The notes beneath the pieces are model-generated. The model ran no database searches. It was not told the DNA's origin and saw nothing but the letters and a program-made list of their open reading frames with translations. This document shows positions 1 through 64,000 of a DNA stretch of 64,000 nt, piece by piece; the stretch's first letter is position 1, and every line of letters begins with the position of its first letter. The position numbers and the translations under genes are program-made. This DNA is from Paulinella micropora (Eukaryota; Cercozoa; Imbricatea; Euglyphida): NCBI GenBank assembly GCA_009731375.1, contig BJOX01000131.1, positions 795,025-859,024 of the forward strand. The letters run 5' to 3'.

Positions 1-63635
<63,635 letters not shown>

Positions 63636-63639
63636 CTGC

Positions 63640-63698
<59 letters not shown>

Positions 63699-63701
63699 GT
63701 G

Positions 63702-63734
63702 CATCATGCCAGTGCCCAGGTGCGCGCCGTCCTG
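63702..63734 (-). repeat. Truncated copy of exon 63576-63635
   Basis: Same acceptor (cctgcag) and the same [12 protein letters not shown] coding bases as the exon, with one silent C/G difference, but then it runs straight into a CTAT array instead of continuing to the donor. It lies upstream of the complete exon in the sense direction. Confidence 0.8.
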
Positions 63735-64000
63735 CAGAGATAGATAGATAGATGGATAGATAGATGAGATGTCGCAAAGGAATGTAGTCCTTGCAAAGGA
63801 ACGCAGTTTCACATCAAACAGTAATTTGTGTACTGTGCATGTGTCCGGGATGGGAATCACGGGTAGACTGTGTTCTGGAAAAAGAAGAGGAGGAAGGACG
63901 TTGAAGAAAAAGGCAATCTAGGAATGGAGAGTGGGAGGATAAGGAAGAAGAGAAAGAAAAGGAAGCCGTTAGTCCAAGTGTTTTGAGCACCGTAAGCTTG

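Overview
The window is eukaryotic nuclear DNA: about 31% codon-biased exon sequence on the minus strand and the rest almost entirely simple repeats. My reading is that essentially all of it belongs to one giant minus-strand gene that runs off the left edge and probably also begins outside the right edge. I placed about 108 short exons by hand (about 19.6 kb, roughly 6,500 codons). They have GT-AG borders, three with GC donors, and reading phase carries from one exon to the next through nearly the whole window. Exons are GC-rich with strong G/C third positions. Neither the true start codon nor the final stop is visible. The organism cannot be named from the sequence; a protist or alga with long repeat-filled introns is my guess, not a result.

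Layout in the sense direction (high to low coordinates). 63.6-48 kb: mostly alpha-helical, leucine-rich exons, including one unbroken exon of 2,893 bases. 46.6-38 kb: small exons ending in a SPRY-like beta-sandwich, then a RanBP2-type zinc finger whose halves lie in two exons. 37-33.5 kb: a Ser-rich exon, then a ZZ-like cysteine cluster assembled from four exons. 33-25 kb: coiled-coil and acidic exons. 24.9-20.7 kb: two CCCH zinc fingers (each split by an intron), a second RanBP2-type finger and a Tudor-like barrel. 20-6 kb: Ser/Thr-rich and coiled-coil exons. 5.9-4.4 kb: two copies of a module ending in Trp-Trp-Tyr. 3.8 kb to the edge: Ser/Pro-rich and acidic exons. Such a mix suggests a very large RNA- and/or ubiquitin-related scaffold, but no catalytic domain is visible and no function is claimed.

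Introns consist of tetranucleotide arrays that in the sense direction read TATC, TATG or TACC. The arrays often begin inside the donor (gtatctatc, gtatgtatg, gtacctacc) and often end in the acceptor (ctatctag). Exons instead carry trinucleotide runs coding poly-Ser, poly-Thr or acidic tracts. Many introns also hold tandem copies of the edge of a neighbouring exon with its splice site. The clearest case is an array of five 36-base mini-exons (30.2-31.3 kb) that differ from the parent exon only by synonymous changes.

Mobile and dispersed repeats include a cluster of tRNA-headed SINEs with ATT tails (22.8-23.9 kb), a 3-copy element with a shared GATA-tailed end (30.7, 41.0, 45.4 kb), a 2-copy element (21.4, 55.1 kb), an inverted-repeat element (10.7-11.8 kb) and a strong palindrome at the left edge. 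There are seven assembly gaps, several flanked by homopolymers, so copy numbers in arrays should be treated with caution.
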